From NCBI RefSeq assembly GCF_000373905.1, contig NZ_KB892705.1, positions 3,670,478 through 3,734,477 of the forward strand: a DNA stretch of 64,000 nt. Direction: 5' to 3'. The translations under genes and the position numbers were made by a program. Each line of letters starts with the position of its first letter. The stretch's first letter is position 1. This DNA comes from Mycobacterium sp. 155. Its GTDB lineage: Bacteria; Actinomycetota; Actinomycetes; Mycobacteriales; Mycobacteriaceae. The notes beneath the pieces are model-generated. The model did no database searches. It was not told where the DNA came from and worked only from the letters and a program-made list of their open reading frames with translations. Shown here piece after piece: positions 23,147 through 33,566 of this stretch.

Positions 23147-24943
23147 CTAACCGCCCTGTAGGGGTGGTGCGAACACTTCTTCTTCCGGCGGATCTTCTTC
23201 CGGGGGATCAATGTATGCCGCCTGAATGACTTCTTTGGCGTCCGGAGAAACCATGAATGCCTGGCCAGGTGGCCTTTTCCTGACCGTGATCTCACGTGAC
23301 GGGAAGTCGTTCTTCTCGCCCGAGAGGAACAGCGTCGGCGAACCTGCGCCATACGCGGCACCCACGAACTTGTCCATGGTGGCCTTGTGCGCCTGGCTCA
23401 TCTGGCACGTCACCACAAGGTGCAGGCCGATGTCGGCGGCCGCCGGCAACAGCGGCGACAGGGGCATCATCGGCGACATCATGCCCGAGGCCGCGACGAT
23501 CATGTGCCAGTCGTCGACCAGCAGCACGATGTCCGGCCCACTCCACCACGACCGGGCCCGCAGCTGCGCCGTGGTGAGATCCGGCGGAGGCAGACGCTTC
23601 TGCAGGTTCTGCGCCAGCGCCTTGATGGACTCCTCCAAAGACGCGTTGTTCCGGTTGATCGCACCGGCAGCGAGCAGGTGGCTCTGCGGCACCGCATCGA
23701 GCAGACCCGAGCGGTAGTCGGCCAGCATGAACCGCACCTGCTGCGGGCTGTTACGGCTGCAGATCGCCCGCGAAACCGCTTGCGCGATAGTCGTCTTACC
23801 CGACTTGGGTGCCCCGAAGATCAGCAGATGCGGCGTCACGTTCATGTGGTTGTAGGCCACCGCGAGATCCGATTCCCGCACTCCCACCGGCACCGTCCAG
23901 CGGGTCCGGTAATCCGAATCCGGCCCGGGTGGGTTCGGATCGAGCTGATGCAGATAGATCCGCTCGGGTAGCACCCGCACCTGGGGCGCCTGCTCGCTGT
24001 GGAGCTCGGACACGTGCTGCACGGCCGCCGAGATCGCCGCCACGAGACCTTCGGCGCTGTGCATATCGTCGAGCCGGGGCACGCCCATCATCAGATGGTG
24101 TTTCTCCACCGAGACCGCCCGGCCCGGCCGGTTGACCGGTATCTCCCGGGTGATCCGGTCGATCTGGGTTTCGTTCACATCGCCGAGGCGGAACTCGATC
24201 TTGGTACCGAGATAGTCGCGCACACGGGATTTGAGCTCAGTCCACCGCGGCGTCGAGATGATGACGTGCACGCCGAAGGCCAGACCCTGCCCGGCAAGGT
24301 CCTGGACCACCGGTTCCAGGTCGGGGAATTCGGCGACGAACGCCGGCCACCCGTCGATGACCAGGAACACGTCACCGAACGGGTCCTGATATGCGGCATG
24401 CTCGGGGTCCTGGCGCATCTCGCGGTAAGCGGCGATCGAGCCCACCCGATGCTGCTTGAACATCTGCTCGCGTGCCCGTAACACCGCCTTGACCTCGGCC
24501 ACGACCCGGTTGACCCGGTCCGGTTCGGCACGGGTGGCCACACCGCCCACATGCGGCAGATCTTCCAGATACATCAGGCCACCACCACCGAGGTCGATGC
24601 AGTAGAACTGCACCTGCCGCGGCGAATGCGTGGCCCCGGCCGAAAGCATCAGCGTCTGCAGGAAGGTCGACTTGCCGGTCTGCGGCGCACCGCCGATCGC
24701 GATGTTCCCACCGGCCGCCGAAACGTCGACGCCCCACACTTCCTGTCGGTGCCGGCGCGGCTCGTCCATGATGCCCAGCGCGAAGCGCAGCGGTTGGCGC
24801 TGGTAATCACGTTCGATCAGCTCATTGACCGGCGTCGGATCGGCCAACGGGGGCAGCCACATCTTGTAGGCACGCGATTCGCCGGTGGCCAGCTGCCGAA
24901 GAACGACCTCGCGGAGGACCCTGGGTTCGGCGTCGGTACTCAT
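23147..24943 (-). CDS. eccCb1: EccCb1, substrate-recognising ATPase of ESX-1
   Basis: EccCb1 carries the second and third FtsK/SpoIIIE-like ATPase domains of the ESX-1 motor and binds the EsxB tail. The 598-residue protein shows two P-loops, [11 protein letters not shown] (near residue 83) and [12 protein letters not shown] (near residue 377), each followed by DE/DD-type Walker B segments ([16 protein letters not shown]). The C-terminus is acidic and proline-rich. The start overlaps the eccCa1 stop by ATGA. ESX-1 is the system in which EccC is split into two chains, which supports the assignment. Confidence 0.97.
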   Translation of the reverse strand: MSTDAEPRVLREVVLRQLATGESRAYKMWLPPLADPTPVNELIERDYQRQPLRFALGIMDEPRRHRQEVWGVDVSAAGGNIAIGGAPQTGKSTFLQTLMLSAGATHSPRQVQFYCIDLGGGGLMYLEDLPHVGGVATRAEPDRVNRVVAEVKAVLRAREQMFKQHRVGSIAAYREMRQDPEHAAYQDPFGDVFLVIDGWPAFVAEFPDLEPVVQDLAGQGLAFGVHVIISTPRWTELKSRVRDYLGTKIEFRLGDVNETQIDRITREIPVNRPGRAVSVEKHHLMMGVPRLDDMHSAEGLVAAISAAVQHVSELHSEQAPQVRVLPERIYLHQLDPNPPGPDSDYRTRWTVPVGVRESDLAVAYNHMNVTPHLLIFGAPKSGKTTIAQAVSRAICSRNSPQQVRFMLADYRSGLLDAVPQSHLLAAGAINRNNASLEESIKALAQNLQKRLPPPDLTTAQLRARSWWSGPDIVLLVDDWHMIVAASGMMSPMMPLSPLLPAAADIGLHLVVTCQMSQAHKATMDKFVGAAYGAGSPTLFLSGEKNDFPSREITVRKRPPGQAFMVSPDAKEVIQAAYIDPPEEDPPEEEVFAPPLQGG

Positions 24944-27180
24944 CGCGCCGCTCCCGCCGCGTCGAGGATCGGTGCCGTCGTGAACTGACGGATCCGAATC
25001 GCCGCCTGCCGCTGGGCGCGCGGCTTGGCATCGCCGTCGCCGTTGTCTTGGTCTGCCGGCACGTAGTTGGCGCCGGTGTAGAGGCTGCGGAATTTCACCG
25101 GATCCTCCATACCGACCCGCAGAAAGCCCACACCGCTTTCCTTGTTGGTGATGAACTGCGCCTCGGGAGTACCGATCACGGCCTTCGATTCCGCAGAGCT
25201 GGTGGTACGCAAGGCGATTCGGTACGTCAGGTTCGGTTCGAGCTTGTCGATCCGGACGCCGCCGGTGTTCAGCGACTGGGTCGCCAACAGCAGGTGCACG
25301 CGCAGCGACCGACCGACGCGACAGATCCTGTCGAACAGCGCAATGAAGTCGGGGTGATTCTGCAGCAACTCGGCGAACTCGTCGACCACCACGAACAGCG
25401 TCGGCAACGGCGCCAGGTCGGCGCCACGCTCGCGGTGCTTCTCGTACTCGGCGACACCCGACAACGCACCGGCCGCCCCCACCTGGATCCCGGCCTGACG
25501 CAGGATCGACTGGCGGCGGTCGAGCTCGCCGGTGAGCACTTCACCCATACGGCTGACCAGTTCGGCTTCCTCTTCCATGTTGGTCACAACGGCCGCGGTG
25601 TGCGGCAGCGTCTCCATACCGAGGAACGTCGAACCGCCTTTGAAATCTGTCAGGAGGAGGTTCACTTGATCGGGGTCGTGGGTCGCCACGAGCGACAGGA
25701 TCAACGTGCGAAGGAATTCCGACTTACCCGAGCCGGTGGTACCGATCAGCATGCCGTGCGGGCCTGCACCGAACTCGGCGCCTTCCTTGATGTCGAGGCT
25801 CATGATCTCGCCGGTCTTCAACTGGTGGCCGAACGGGATCTTGAGCCGGTCGCGGTCGGTGTCGGTGAACATCCGCCAGCGCGCCGGGGTGACCTCCTCC
25901 ACCGACTGCGCACCCACCAGGTGGTGCCACTCGTTGGAGACCTTTTTCTGCACGCGCACGTTCTTGTCGATGATCGTTCCGGTGATCGACCAGCCGGCCA
26001 GCTTGCGCGCGACCCGGTTGGCCTGCGTGGGGGTCATCCGGTCCGTGACCCGAACCACCTCCCGGTAGGGCTGATTGGACAGCTTGTCCTCCGTCTCGCC
26101 GTCCGGAGAAACCCGCAGCCGGTACGCCGAGCCGCGGTGATTGCCCAGGGTGAGAACCGTGACGCCGGCCCGGCCGTCGACCGGGAACCCGGCCTTGCCA
26201 CCGGTGAGATCGACGACGATGACGTACGGGCCGCCCGGTGCCGAGTCGGCGGTGTGCGGCCCGCGCGCGGTCAGGTCGGCAAGTCCGTCGGGGCGGGTGA
26301 ACACCATCCGCGTGGAGCCTGCGGCATCGGTGTCGGTCTGGTGCTGCACGTGCGGCAACCACTTGAGCCACGACCACTTGGGATCCTCGGGATCCTCGGT
26401 GAGCACGCGGATCTGCAGCAGGTCCGGCGGGTGGAACACCGCCAGGTGGCAGATCATCGCAGTCAGCAGCGCAGCGGCGCCGGCCTCGTCACCACCCACG
26501 GCGATCGTCGGAAAGGTGCGCAGCTGAACGAGTTTCGGGCAATCGTGCACAAGGCCGTGGGTGCGCAGGAACTTGGTCACCCACATATGGCTGACGGGTT
26601 CGAGGTGCGGCGCAGGCGCCGCCTGGCCGCCGGACATCTCCCCGCTGGTATTCGGTTTGAGCAGCCGGTCGACGGCGATCTCGGCACCGATGCCCACCCG
26701 GGCGGCGGTGAAGAAATCGGGGTTGCCGTTGGTCTGCCGTGACCACTGCCGACTGGTGCCGATGATCGACAGCAGGTCTTCCGGGTGTGGGGCGTGGTAG
26801 CTGAAGAACGCGACCTGCGCTGATGCCGACGAAGTCACACGCGTACGCAGGCCCGCCAAGTAACGCAGGTACTCCTTACGGTCGGCGTTGACCTCGGGGA
26901 CCTTCTTACCGCCCGAACCGCCGCCGGACATCATTGCGAATGCGCCCATGATCATCATCAGCGGCATCATCAGCATGTACGGCGACAGCTGCCGGAAGCC
27001 GGTGAAGGCCATGATCGCGATCATGCCGATCATGCAGGCGCCCATCACCCACGGCATTGCCTTCTGGAAACCAGAAGGCGGTATCTCGATGCCGAGGTCG
27101 TCGGGTGGTGCGACGTTGATCTCACCGGGTGTCAGGCGCGGACCACGCTTGATGGTCGGGGTGAATTTCCGTGTCGTCAT
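24940..27180 (-). CDS. eccCa1: EccCa1, membrane-anchored ATPase of ESX-1
   Basis: This 746-residue protein has two N-terminal membrane helices (about 40-85, including [15 protein letters not shown] and a Met-rich second helix), a DUF domain and the first FtsK-like ATPase domain with the P-loop [15 protein letters not shown] near residue 485 and [10 protein letters not shown] as Walker B. It joins EccB, EccD and EccE in the membrane and recruits EccCb1. It overlaps eccB1 (upstream) and eccCb1 (downstream) by 4 bases each. Confidence 0.97.
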   Translation of the reverse strand: MTTRKFTPTIKRGPRLTPGEINVAPPDDLGIEIPPSGFQKAMPWVMGACMIGMIAIMAFTGFRQLSPYMLMMPLMMIMGAFAMMSGGGSGGKKVPEVNADRKEYLRYLAGLRTRVTSSASAQVAFFSYHAPHPEDLLSIIGTSRQWSRQTNGNPDFFTAARVGIGAEIAVDRLLKPNTSGEMSGGQAAPAPHLEPVSHMWVTKFLRTHGLVHDCPKLVQLRTFPTIAVGGDEAGAAALLTAMICHLAVFHPPDLLQIRVLTEDPEDPKWSWLKWLPHVQHQTDTDAAGSTRMVFTRPDGLADLTARGPHTADSAPGGPYVIVVDLTGGKAGFPVDGRAGVTVLTLGNHRGSAYRLRVSPDGETEDKLSNQPYREVVRVTDRMTPTQANRVARKLAGWSITGTIIDKNVRVQKKVSNEWHHLVGAQSVEEVTPARWRMFTDTDRDRLKIPFGHQLKTGEIMSLDIKEGAEFGAGPHGMLIGTTGSGKSEFLRTLILSLVATHDPDQVNLLLTDFKGGSTFLGMETLPHTAAVVTNMEEEAELVSRMGEVLTGELDRRQSILRQAGIQVGAAGALSGVAEYEKHRERGADLAPLPTLFVVVDEFAELLQNHPDFIALFDRICRVGRSLRVHLLLATQSLNTGGVRIDKLEPNLTYRIALRTTSSAESKAVIGTPEAQFITNKESGVGFLRVGMEDPVKFRSLYTGANYVPADQDNGDGDAKPRAQRQAAIRIRQFTTAPILDAAGAAR

Positions 27181-28619
27181 GAGCCTGTCTTGTCCTTCAC
27201 CTTGCGCGGTTTGGGATCCGACGGCAGGGTGTCGTGCTCCAACAGCGCCGCGTCCTTCGACAGCACCGGCCCCTCCACGAGGAGGCTCACCACGGGCCAG
27301 GGGGCGTTGACCGGCGCTCCCAAACCGAGATTTTTCGCGGCATCGGCGTTGGCCACCCCGTACCGCACACCCTGGGGATCGATGTAGAAAAGGCCCTCTC
27401 CGACTTTCGGATCGGGGGACTGCAGGCGGACGAACTGCCCGCCGTCGATGTACACCGTGGCGTCGCCTTCGATCTGTTTGACGCCGGTATCCCTCACAGA
27501 CGACGAGACGGGTAGATGCCGCCCGGCGATCATCGTGGTCTTGGCGGACTGATCACCCGGTTCGCGCTGCCAGGCCCAGCACAGCACCGGGTCGTCCTGG
27601 CGCAGGAGAATAGTCATCGGTTCGGCGGGCAACGGCGAAACATACACCTGCTCAGGGATTTTCACGACCATGCTGGACTCGACGGTGGGCGGGGTGATCA
27701 GGCCGTAGGAGTTGCTCGCACGCAAGGCCGCTGCCGTGGTGTCGTTGACACGCGCGACCCCGTCCGGCAGCACGACATAATGCTGTTTGCCAGACTCCGT
27801 GGCGGTCTGAAACACCGAGCCGATGACCAGATTGTCCGGCAGCCCAACGGTATTCGGCGCGCCCGCGGCTATGATCTGCGGCAACTGCCACGGCCCCATG
27901 TTGGGCAGCGCATTGAACAGTCCTTCCGAGATCGGCGTGGCCTTGGCAGTGACCGGAATCCCGACGGCTGAGGTCACGGCACGGTCGGCCAGATCGATGG
28001 CGTGCCTGCCGATCTCGTTGACCAACCAGTTATCACCCTTGAACGACACCAGCATGCCCTGACTCGGACCGAGCGGCCCGACCGACATGTCGGTGACCAG
28101 CGACCGGATGAGGATGGACGTTTCCAGCTCTGGCGCAGCTCTTTCCGGCTTGGTCACGGTGTCGCACAGCGACCAGGTGGAAGCCGGTGTACCGGTAGGG
28201 GTGGCGTACGGTGCGCCCGGGATGCCGATCGGCTGACCCTTCGGCATACGATCCAGTTCCTCGGATTTGACCATCGCGGGCGCGTCGCCATGCCCCAGCG
28301 CCAACCTCGCCGAGGTCAGGTTGTACACGGGCCGCAGCAGATCGGAGCCGGGCAGCATCACATAGAGCTGGTTGGTGGTGCGGTCCACCACCAGGGTGTC
28401 ACTCCCCCGCTTGCCGAGCGGCTTGAAGTAGGCCAGCGCCACTGCGCCGAGGCAGACCATGACTGCGATGACGACGCCGGTGGACACCGCGCGGCTGTAG
28501 AACTGCAGCGGATCGTCGAACATCCGGGTATCGCGGCGCACGATCGCATGCTCGACCCGGCGCAGCAGGAACCGCCAGCCGCTGACCTGGATCTTTGTGG
28601 TGAGTCGAAACCCTGCCAT
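27177..28619 (-). CDS. eccB1: ESX-1 periplasmic membrane component EccB1
   Basis: EccB projects into the periplasm and dimerises with its neighbour protomer. The 480-residue protein begins with a short cytosolic region ([20 protein letters not shown]), a single membrane helix (about 47-66, [19 protein letters not shown]) and a large periplasmic domain with the family repeats and cysteines (WSLCDTV, VLCWAW) that form a conserved disulfide. ATG at 28619; the stop overlaps eccCa1. Confidence 0.96.
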   Translation of the reverse strand: MAGFRLTTKIQVSGWRFLLRRVEHAIVRRDTRMFDDPLQFYSRAVSTGVVIAVMVCLGAVALAYFKPLGKRGSDTLVVDRTTNQLYVMLPGSDLLRPVYNLTSARLALGHGDAPAMVKSEELDRMPKGQPIGIPGAPYATPTGTPASTWSLCDTVTKPERAAPELETSILIRSLVTDMSVGPLGPSQGMLVSFKGDNWLVNEIGRHAIDLADRAVTSAVGIPVTAKATPISEGLFNALPNMGPWQLPQIIAAGAPNTVGLPDNLVIGSVFQTATESGKQHYVVLPDGVARVNDTTAAALRASNSYGLITPPTVESSMVVKIPEQVYVSPLPAEPMTILLRQDDPVLCWAWQREPGDQSAKTTMIAGRHLPVSSSVRDTGVKQIEGDATVYIDGGQFVRLQSPDPKVGEGLFYIDPQGVRYGVANADAAKNLGLGAPVNAPWPVVSLLVEGPVLSKDAALLEHDTLPSDPKPRKVKDKTGS

Positions 28620-28632
28620 CGCCTGCTCTCGC

Positions 28633-30357
28633 CTATTCGTCGATGTTCAGCCGACTGTGCACAGATGAGATCGCCGATGCCATGTCTTCGCCGTTGATCT
28701 CGCTGAGCTGCTCAACGCCCAGGCTGTCGAAGTCCAAGGTGCGGGCCAGCCGCATGTCCCGGTTCTGCTCGCCGGCCTCGACCAGCTGCCGCGCGTAGCG
28801 CCCGTTGCCCGCGATGTCCAAGGCCGGCTTTCCGTTGAGCCTGCGCTGGCTCAACAACGCGGCCGCCTCGTACACCCGCTTGGCAGCGGTATCGTCAAGC
28901 TGTGAATCATTGGATTTGGCAATGACTTTCGCGATCTCGACGATGTCCTCAGGAGCGTAGGAGTCGAATTCGATACGAGTGGCGAAGCGCGATCGCAGAC
29001 CGTCGTTGGCCTCCAGGAGCCGGTCGATGTCGTTGCTGTAGCCGGCGATGATGACCACGAGCCGGTCCCGGTCGTTCTCCATCCGGGCCAGCAGCGTGTC
29101 CAGCGCCTCAGTGCCGAACGGATCGGCCCGCCCGTCGCGCTCCTGCACCAGCGTGTAGGCCTCGTCGATGAACAGCACACCGCCGAGTGCCCGGTCGACG
29201 GTCTTGGCCGTCTTGACCGCCGATTGCCCCTCATACTCGGCGACGAAATCCTTACGTGACGTCTCGATCAGTTTCGGCTCGGCGATCACCCCGAGCCCGG
29301 CCAGGCTGTTGGCCACCACGCGCGCGATGGTCGTCTTACCGGTACCCGGAGGCCCGGCGAAGATCATGTGCTTGGACGTCTGGGCGACCTTCATACCCCG
29401 CGCGGCACGGATCCTGGCCATCTGCGTCGCGGCCCGGTAGGCCTCGATCTGTTCCTTGACCCGGCTCAGACCGATCTGACGGTCGAGTTCTGCCTGCGCC
29501 TCGGCAAGCAGCTTCTCCCGGCCGGAGGTATCGGCCACAACGCTGTTCGGATCCCACGGATCCTTGCGCGAGGAGATCGCCTCGGCCGTCGTGGTCGTCA
29601 GCCGGTAGGTTGGATCCCTAAGGGCAGCAGTTACTTTCGGCTCCGGAAAGTTGGCTTGCAGCCATTCCAACAGAACCCGGGCCGATTCCTCGTTGCCTTC
29701 GTTGCGTCGCGCCATCGCCAGATACCAGGCGATGGCAGGCGCGCACGCCTGGCCGGCCGGAGTGTCGTTGGCCTCGGTGAGCCTGCGGTCGGCCTCGGTG
29801 AACAAGCCGAGGTTGGCCGCCGCGACACCGTGCGCAACACCCGCCGCCGCGGTGAGGAACTTGTCCTGCCATGCGCTGGCACCGCGCACCTCGTCGATGA
29901 CGTCCGTCCAGCGCTGCGCAGCGGCGTAAATGACCGCCTTGACCCACGCCACGAGGTACTCCGCGCCTCCAGCGGGCGCCGCTTCCATGACCTCCATCGC
30001 ATCGGCGTAGTTGCCCTCGGCCGCCTCCTGCACGGCGAAGCCCATCGTGATCGCCAACGGCGAGTTGACCGGGTAGCTGATGTCCTTGCTGAACCCGCCT
30101 CCGATCGGGATCCGCGCACCCAGGCTGTTCATCGAGACTTCGGCGGCACCGGCGAGCTGGCCGAAGTTCGACCGGGAGTACCAGGCCCGGAACAACGTCA
30201 CCCGGTCGGTGTCGCCACAGCGAATCCGACCGACCCAGGCGTCACACGCCGATTCCTCATAGTTGGTGATCTCGGTGAACAGCTCGAGGGCACGGGCCGG
30301 AGAACTGGCCAGCATCCCCACCGCACTGCCGAACATGCCTGCGAGATGGTCAGCCAT
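28633..30357 (-). CDS. eccA1: EccA1, AAA+ ATPase of ESX-1
   Basis: EccA1 is a cytosolic CbxX/CfxQ-type ATPase thought to release EspG chaperones or prepare substrates. The 574-residue protein has N-terminal TPR-like helices (about 1-280) and a C-terminal AAA+ domain with Walker [16 protein letters not shown] and Walker [13 protein letters not shown] used the ATG at 30357 ([14 protein letters not shown]), which overlaps espH by 8 bases; the frame runs further upstream but that part is not EccA-like. The gap to eccB1 is 13 bases. Confidence 0.95.
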   Translation of the reverse strand: MADHLAGMFGSAVGMLASSPARALELFTEITNYEESACDAWVGRIRCGDTDRVTLFRAWYSRSNFGQLAGAAEVSMNSLGARIPIGGGFSKDISYPVNSPLAITMGFAVQEAAEGNYADAMEVMEAAPAGGAEYLVAWVKAVIYAAAQRWTDVIDEVRGASAWQDKFLTAAAGVAHGVAAANLGLFTEADRRLTEANDTPAGQACAPAIAWYLAMARRNEGNEESARVLLEWLQANFPEPKVTAALRDPTYRLTTTTAEAISSRKDPWDPNSVVADTSGREKLLAEAQAELDRQIGLSRVKEQIEAYRAATQMARIRAARGMKVAQTSKHMIFAGPPGTGKTTIARVVANSLAGLGVIAEPKLIETSRKDFVAEYEGQSAVKTAKTVDRALGGVLFIDEAYTLVQERDGRADPFGTEALDTLLARMENDRDRLVVIIAGYSNDIDRLLEANDGLRSRFATRIEFDSYAPEDIVEIAKVIAKSNDSQLDDTAAKRVYEAAALLSQRRLNGKPALDIAGNGRYARQLVEAGEQNRDMRLARTLDFDSLGVEQLSEINGEDMASAISSVHSRLNIDE

Positions 30358-30811
30358 TTTCTCCTCCGTAGCGGGTTGCGAAGATCTCGGCCCGAGCCGC
30401 ATCGGACTGTTCGGGCGTCGGCAGGTTCAGATCACGGGTCAGGAAGTCACGCGTCGCGAAATCGTCATGCCCCTGTTCACGCATTCCTTCGAGCATGAAC
30501 GAGTACTGGGCCGCGCGTGCGTCCTGCGTAGCCAGGTCAGCGATCACGAGAATTTCGTCGACGAGATCGGATTCGGTCATGTCGACGGCCCTGGGCGACA
30601 GGTCGATCTGCTGCACGCGGCCGTCCATGTACGCGGTGACCGTCACGGTTCCCGGCGGGTTGGTGACGCTGAAGATCGGCACATCAGGGTCCGACTCGTC
30701 GTCGGGTTGCTCCGGGTATGCGGAATCGAGCGCCGAAAGGATGTCCTGACCGTCGTCCTCATCGTGATCGTCGTATTCGTAGTCCCGGTCGTATGGCGGA
30801 GACTCACCCAC
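30350..30811 (-). CDS. espH: EspH, ESX-1 secretion-associated protein
   Basis: This 153-residue protein has an acidic N-terminal tail (EYDDHDEDDGQDI) and a folded part beginning VPIFSVTNPPGTVTVTAYMDGRVQQIDLSP, a YbaB-like layout shared with EspL and EspH of other ESX-1 loci. In M. marinum EspH acts as a chaperone-like factor for EspE/EspF. Its position between espG1 and eccA1 is the conserved one. Confidence 0.88.
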   Translation of the reverse strand: MGESPPYDRDYEYDDHDEDDGQDILSALDSAYPEQPDDESDPDVPIFSVTNPPGTVTVTAYMDGRVQQIDLSPRAVDMTESDLVDEILVIADLATQDARAAQYSFMLEGMREQGHDDFATRDFLTRDLNLPTPEQSDAARAEIFATRYGGENG

Positions 30812-30825
30812 CGTGGCGGCCTTTC

Positions 30826-31674
30826 TCAGTGAAGATAGGAGCTATCCGAATCGGTCTTGTCGAACCAGCCACCTGACGGCAGGAACTCCAGCAGACCGTC
30901 CAGGGCACGCTGCAGGTTGTCTTGCGTACCGGACAGGAAGCTGCCGTACAGCTCGCCGTTGACCTTGCGGGGGATCGAGACGATCCGGCCCGGGGCCGAG
31001 TCCAATACGCCTGCTGCGACGTCTGATTGGGCGGTGGTCCCACCGGGAAGGCGTTCGGACGCGACGATCTCGACCCAACTCTCGGGTTCGGAGATGATGC
31101 CCGCATACGCGCGGGCCGAGGTGGGCGGAATGCCGTAGCCGATCAGATCGTCAGCTGTACGGCATTTGGCCAGCTGGTCGGCGACGCCGGTCAACGGTTC
31201 GACGTTGGCGGGGTTACCGGTGCCGAGCACTGTCATCACCATTCCGGCCATTCCGACCTGGGGGGCTACCCGCTGCAGCACCAACATCTCGTTGTCCCGC
31301 GCACACACGACGTGTCGAGTCCCCTTACGACACACCACGAATCGGATCATCTTGCCACCGAGATTGCGACGCCACCAACGCCCTTCCAAGGCGCGATCCG
31401 CCCTGCTGAGGGTGTCGAGCATGGCAGCGACTTCAGGATGCGGGTTACCGAATACGTCCAGTACGCCCTGCGCGGTCAGATCACGCTCAACCTGCTCCCA
31501 GACGATCTGGCGCAGATCCACCTGCGGGATATTCAGCCGGATACCGAGTGACGGCGGGAAATCTGCCAGTCCCAATTTGTCGGCGATCACCAGCATGCCG
31601 TCGATGGTCACCTCGATCCCGACGACGTCGTCGTAATGCGGTGCGCCGCGATCAGCCCCGTGCACCGACGTCAT
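30826..31674 (-). CDS. espG1: EspG1, PE/PPE-specific chaperone of ESX-1
   Basis: EspG1 binds the tip of the cognate PE35-PPE68 dimer and keeps it soluble for export. The 282-residue protein starts at the ATG at 31674, which overlaps the espF stop in ATGA; the frame continues upstream but without EspG similarity. Family features include the N-terminal strand VGIEVTIDGMLVIADKL, the LEGRWWRRNLGGKMIRFVV core, and the C-terminal IVSIPRKVNGELYGSFLSGT. Confidence 0.93.
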   Translation of the reverse strand: MTSVHGADRGAPHYDDVVGIEVTIDGMLVIADKLGLADFPPSLGIRLNIPQVDLRQIVWEQVERDLTAQGVLDVFGNPHPEVAAMLDTLSRADRALEGRWWRRNLGGKMIRFVVCRKGTRHVVCARDNEMLVLQRVAPQVGMAGMVMTVLGTGNPANVEPLTGVADQLAKCRTADDLIGYGIPPTSARAYAGIISEPESWVEIVASERLPGGTTAQSDVAAGVLDSAPGRIVSIPRKVNGELYGSFLSGTQDNLQRALDGLLEFLPSGGWFDKTDSDSSYLH

Positions 31675-32012
31675 CGGATTTGCTCCACAAGATGGTCGAA
31701 ACAGTCGGTGTGCACCTTCAGACTGTCGGCCCGGTCCCCGTCGGTGTGGTCGTAACGCCGCGCAGCCGCGGACAGCTTCTCGCTCAAGTCCTCGGACAAC
31801 CTGGCGATGCCATGGCCGGCGATCCGGCGAGCATTCTGGGCGACCTCGACCGCGCTGGCGGCGGACCACGAGATCGGTCCATGTGTCCAGCGCAGTGCGC
31901 TGTCGACGCCGGTCACGACGTCGGTTGCGGTGATCAATGCCCCGGCAGCACGCTCCTGCCTGGCGGACAGCTCGCGTAGGTGTGCGGTGGTGACACGCAA
32001 ATCTCCCGACAT
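31671..32012 (-). CDS. espF: EspF, ESX-1 secretion-associated protein
   Basis: This 113-residue, mostly helical protein resembles a WXG100/EspC-type substrate: a central turn THGPISWSAASAVEV matches the THG turn of EspF, and the C-terminal export motif YDHTD (YxxxD) lies near residue 87. It is encoded directly after espE and overlaps espG1 by 4 bases. In M. marinum EspE and EspF are surface-exposed ESX-1 substrates that depend on each other. Confidence 0.85.
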   Translation of the reverse strand: MSGDLRVTTAHLRELSARQERAAGALITATDVVTGVDSALRWTHGPISWSAASAVEVAQNARRIAGHGIARLSEDLSEKLSAAARRYDHTDGDRADSLKVHTDCFDHLVEQIR

Positions 32013-32040
32013 GAATTCCCCCTCGATTCTTTTCCCGGAT

Positions 32041-33315
32041 CTACGTCCTAGTCACGGCCGTAGATCCGGGAAGAGCTGCACCCAATCTAACTGCCGCAGG
32101 AACACTTAGCTGAGCCTCATCCTGTTCCACTTCGGCACGGGCCCCCGCACGGCCGTCACCACCGCTGAATTCACCCGATGCCAGATCTGGCGGCAACGTC
32201 TTGGCTGCGCCTTTGTCGGTTGGGCCTGCAGCGTCTGTGACGACGTCGCCGGTATCGAGCATGCCATTCTGGCCGCGCTCTTCAGTCTTGTCGGCAGTTG
32301 CCGTCGCCGCGGTCTCGTGGTTCTTCTCGTCTTTCGGGGACTTGTCGTCATTCTCCGACTTCTCCCTCTCGTCATCGCCTGCCGTGTCGGCTTTGTCGGC
32401 CAGTGTGTCCAGACCTGCTGACGATGGCTGCGCTTGGCCGACGGCCTGGGTGGCGCCTTGGGCGGCTTGCGCGGCGGTCGCTACCGCCGCCTGCAGCGCC
32501 TGAGATGCGGCCTGGGTGATACCGCCCAGGATGCCGCCGAGCGGACCGAGGATTGAGCCGATCGCGGTGCCCGCCGTCACCTCCGGCGTGGCACCCATAG
32601 CGGCCTGTTGCGTGGCTTCAGGTCGTTCCACTGGTACAGCGGCCCCGGCAGCCGGGTCCGGCTGGGCCGATTCGTCCCTGCGTGGCTGCGCCGGGGCCGA
32701 GGCGCCGCAGTCTGTCTCGCGGGGTTCGGTACTGGGCCCGGCGTCACGCGCGATGTCCGCATACTTCGCGACGGCGTTCCGCAGCTCGGCGGCATTGACC
32801 TCGACGTTCTGCCCCATGGTCAGTATCTGATCGGTGGACACCCCAAGTGCCTTCGCCACCATCGCGATCTCGGTTGCGGTCTGCGAGGCCTTGCCGACAT
32901 ACGGGATACCGGCGATGGCGGCCGTGACCGGGCTCATGTCGGCCAGCCAGTCCGATTGGCCATCGAGGTTCTGCCGCGTCGTGCAGATCTGGTCCGATTC
33001 GCGCGCGAGCACGGCCGCGACCGCACGATCGGCCTCCAGCATCGCTGCGGTGCGGCTCAGCTGCTCAGTATTGCGTGCGCTGTAGGCGACGGATCCGCTG
33101 CTTGTCCACGAGTCATCGGGAAACGCCGACTTCAGCGTGTCGCCGGCCTCACCGAGCTGCTCGGCTCCGGTGCCGAAAGCGCCGCCGTTGTCGGGTGCAC
33201 CAGTGCCCGTGGTGACCTTCATGTCTTCGATGACGTTCCGGCCGGCGCCGAGGATCCCCTCGCGCTGCTCGATCAGTTCACTACCGGTCTTAGCAATATC
33301 GCCCATCAACCCCAT
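32041..33315 (-). CDS. espE: EspE, ESX-1 secretion-associated substrate
   Basis: The 424-residue protein has an N-terminal helical region (about 1-205) with the YADIARD stretch (YxxxA/D type), then an Ala/Gln-rich segment and a low-complexity, strongly charged tail (DDEREKSENDDKSPKDEK). The ATG at 33315 (MGLMGDIAKTGSELI) has AGGGGG seven to eight bases before it, so I prefer it to the start 39 bases upstream. EspE is the first gene of the espE-eccCb1 cluster; its promoter lies in 33316-33566. Confidence 0.87.
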   Translation of the reverse strand: MGLMGDIAKTGSELIEQREGILGAGRNVIEDMKVTTGTGAPDNGGAFGTGAEQLGEAGDTLKSAFPDDSWTSSGSVAYSARNTEQLSRTAAMLEADRAVAAVLARESDQICTTRQNLDGQSDWLADMSPVTAAIAGIPYVGKASQTATEIAMVAKALGVSTDQILTMGQNVEVNAAELRNAVAKYADIARDAGPSTEPRETDCGASAPAQPRRDESAQPDPAAGAAVPVERPEATQQAAMGATPEVTAGTAIGSILGPLGGILGGITQAASQALQAAVATAAQAAQGATQAVGQAQPSSAGLDTLADKADTAGDDEREKSENDDKSPKDEKNHETAATATADKTEERGQNGMLDTGDVVTDAAGPTDKGAAKTLPPDLASGEFSGGDGRAGARAEVEQDEAQLSVPAAVRLGAALPGSTAVTRT

Positions 33316-33566
33316 GCGCAGATCCCCCTCGGCGCGAGACGTTACCAGCGCCAAAGGGCCCGCCTGAGCACCAAATTCGACCCAAATATGTTGTCTTGCG
33401 ACCCCTTGGGCAGCGGGTATGGGATTGACGACGACGGGCCATCGCCCGCGCCCCGCGGCCGCGAAGGACAGGGGCCGTCACCAGCGGGTGCGGTGAGGTG
33501 GTGCCGTAGTCGATACTTGAGGCCGGTCGAAATAGCCGTCGCGTGACTACCTGAGGAGATTCCGTC
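33316..33566. promoter_or_regulatory. Divergent region between espE and the Rv3860-like gene
   Basis: These 250 bases must hold the promoters of the long espE operon (minus) and of the ATPase gene (plus, ribosome site TGAGGAGA before the GTG at 33567). No clear -10/-35 pair could be assigned by eye. WhiB6 and PhoP-type regulators control the equivalent promoter elsewhere. Confidence 0.4.

Noticed and set aside
22999..23361. PE35 with a 120-residue N-terminal extension
   Set aside because: The extension overlaps eccCb1 and two hairpins and is not PE-like; GGGAGA marks the start at 22998.
30358..30402. Longer start of EccA1 (15 extra codons)
   Set aside because: The extra part lies inside espH and lacks EccA similarity; the ATG at 30357 gives the usual overlap.
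31675..31869. 65-codon N-terminal extension of EspG1
   Set aside because: It overlaps espF almost throughout and encodes an Arg-rich shadow sequence; the ATG at 31674 overlaps the espF stop in the usual ATGA form.
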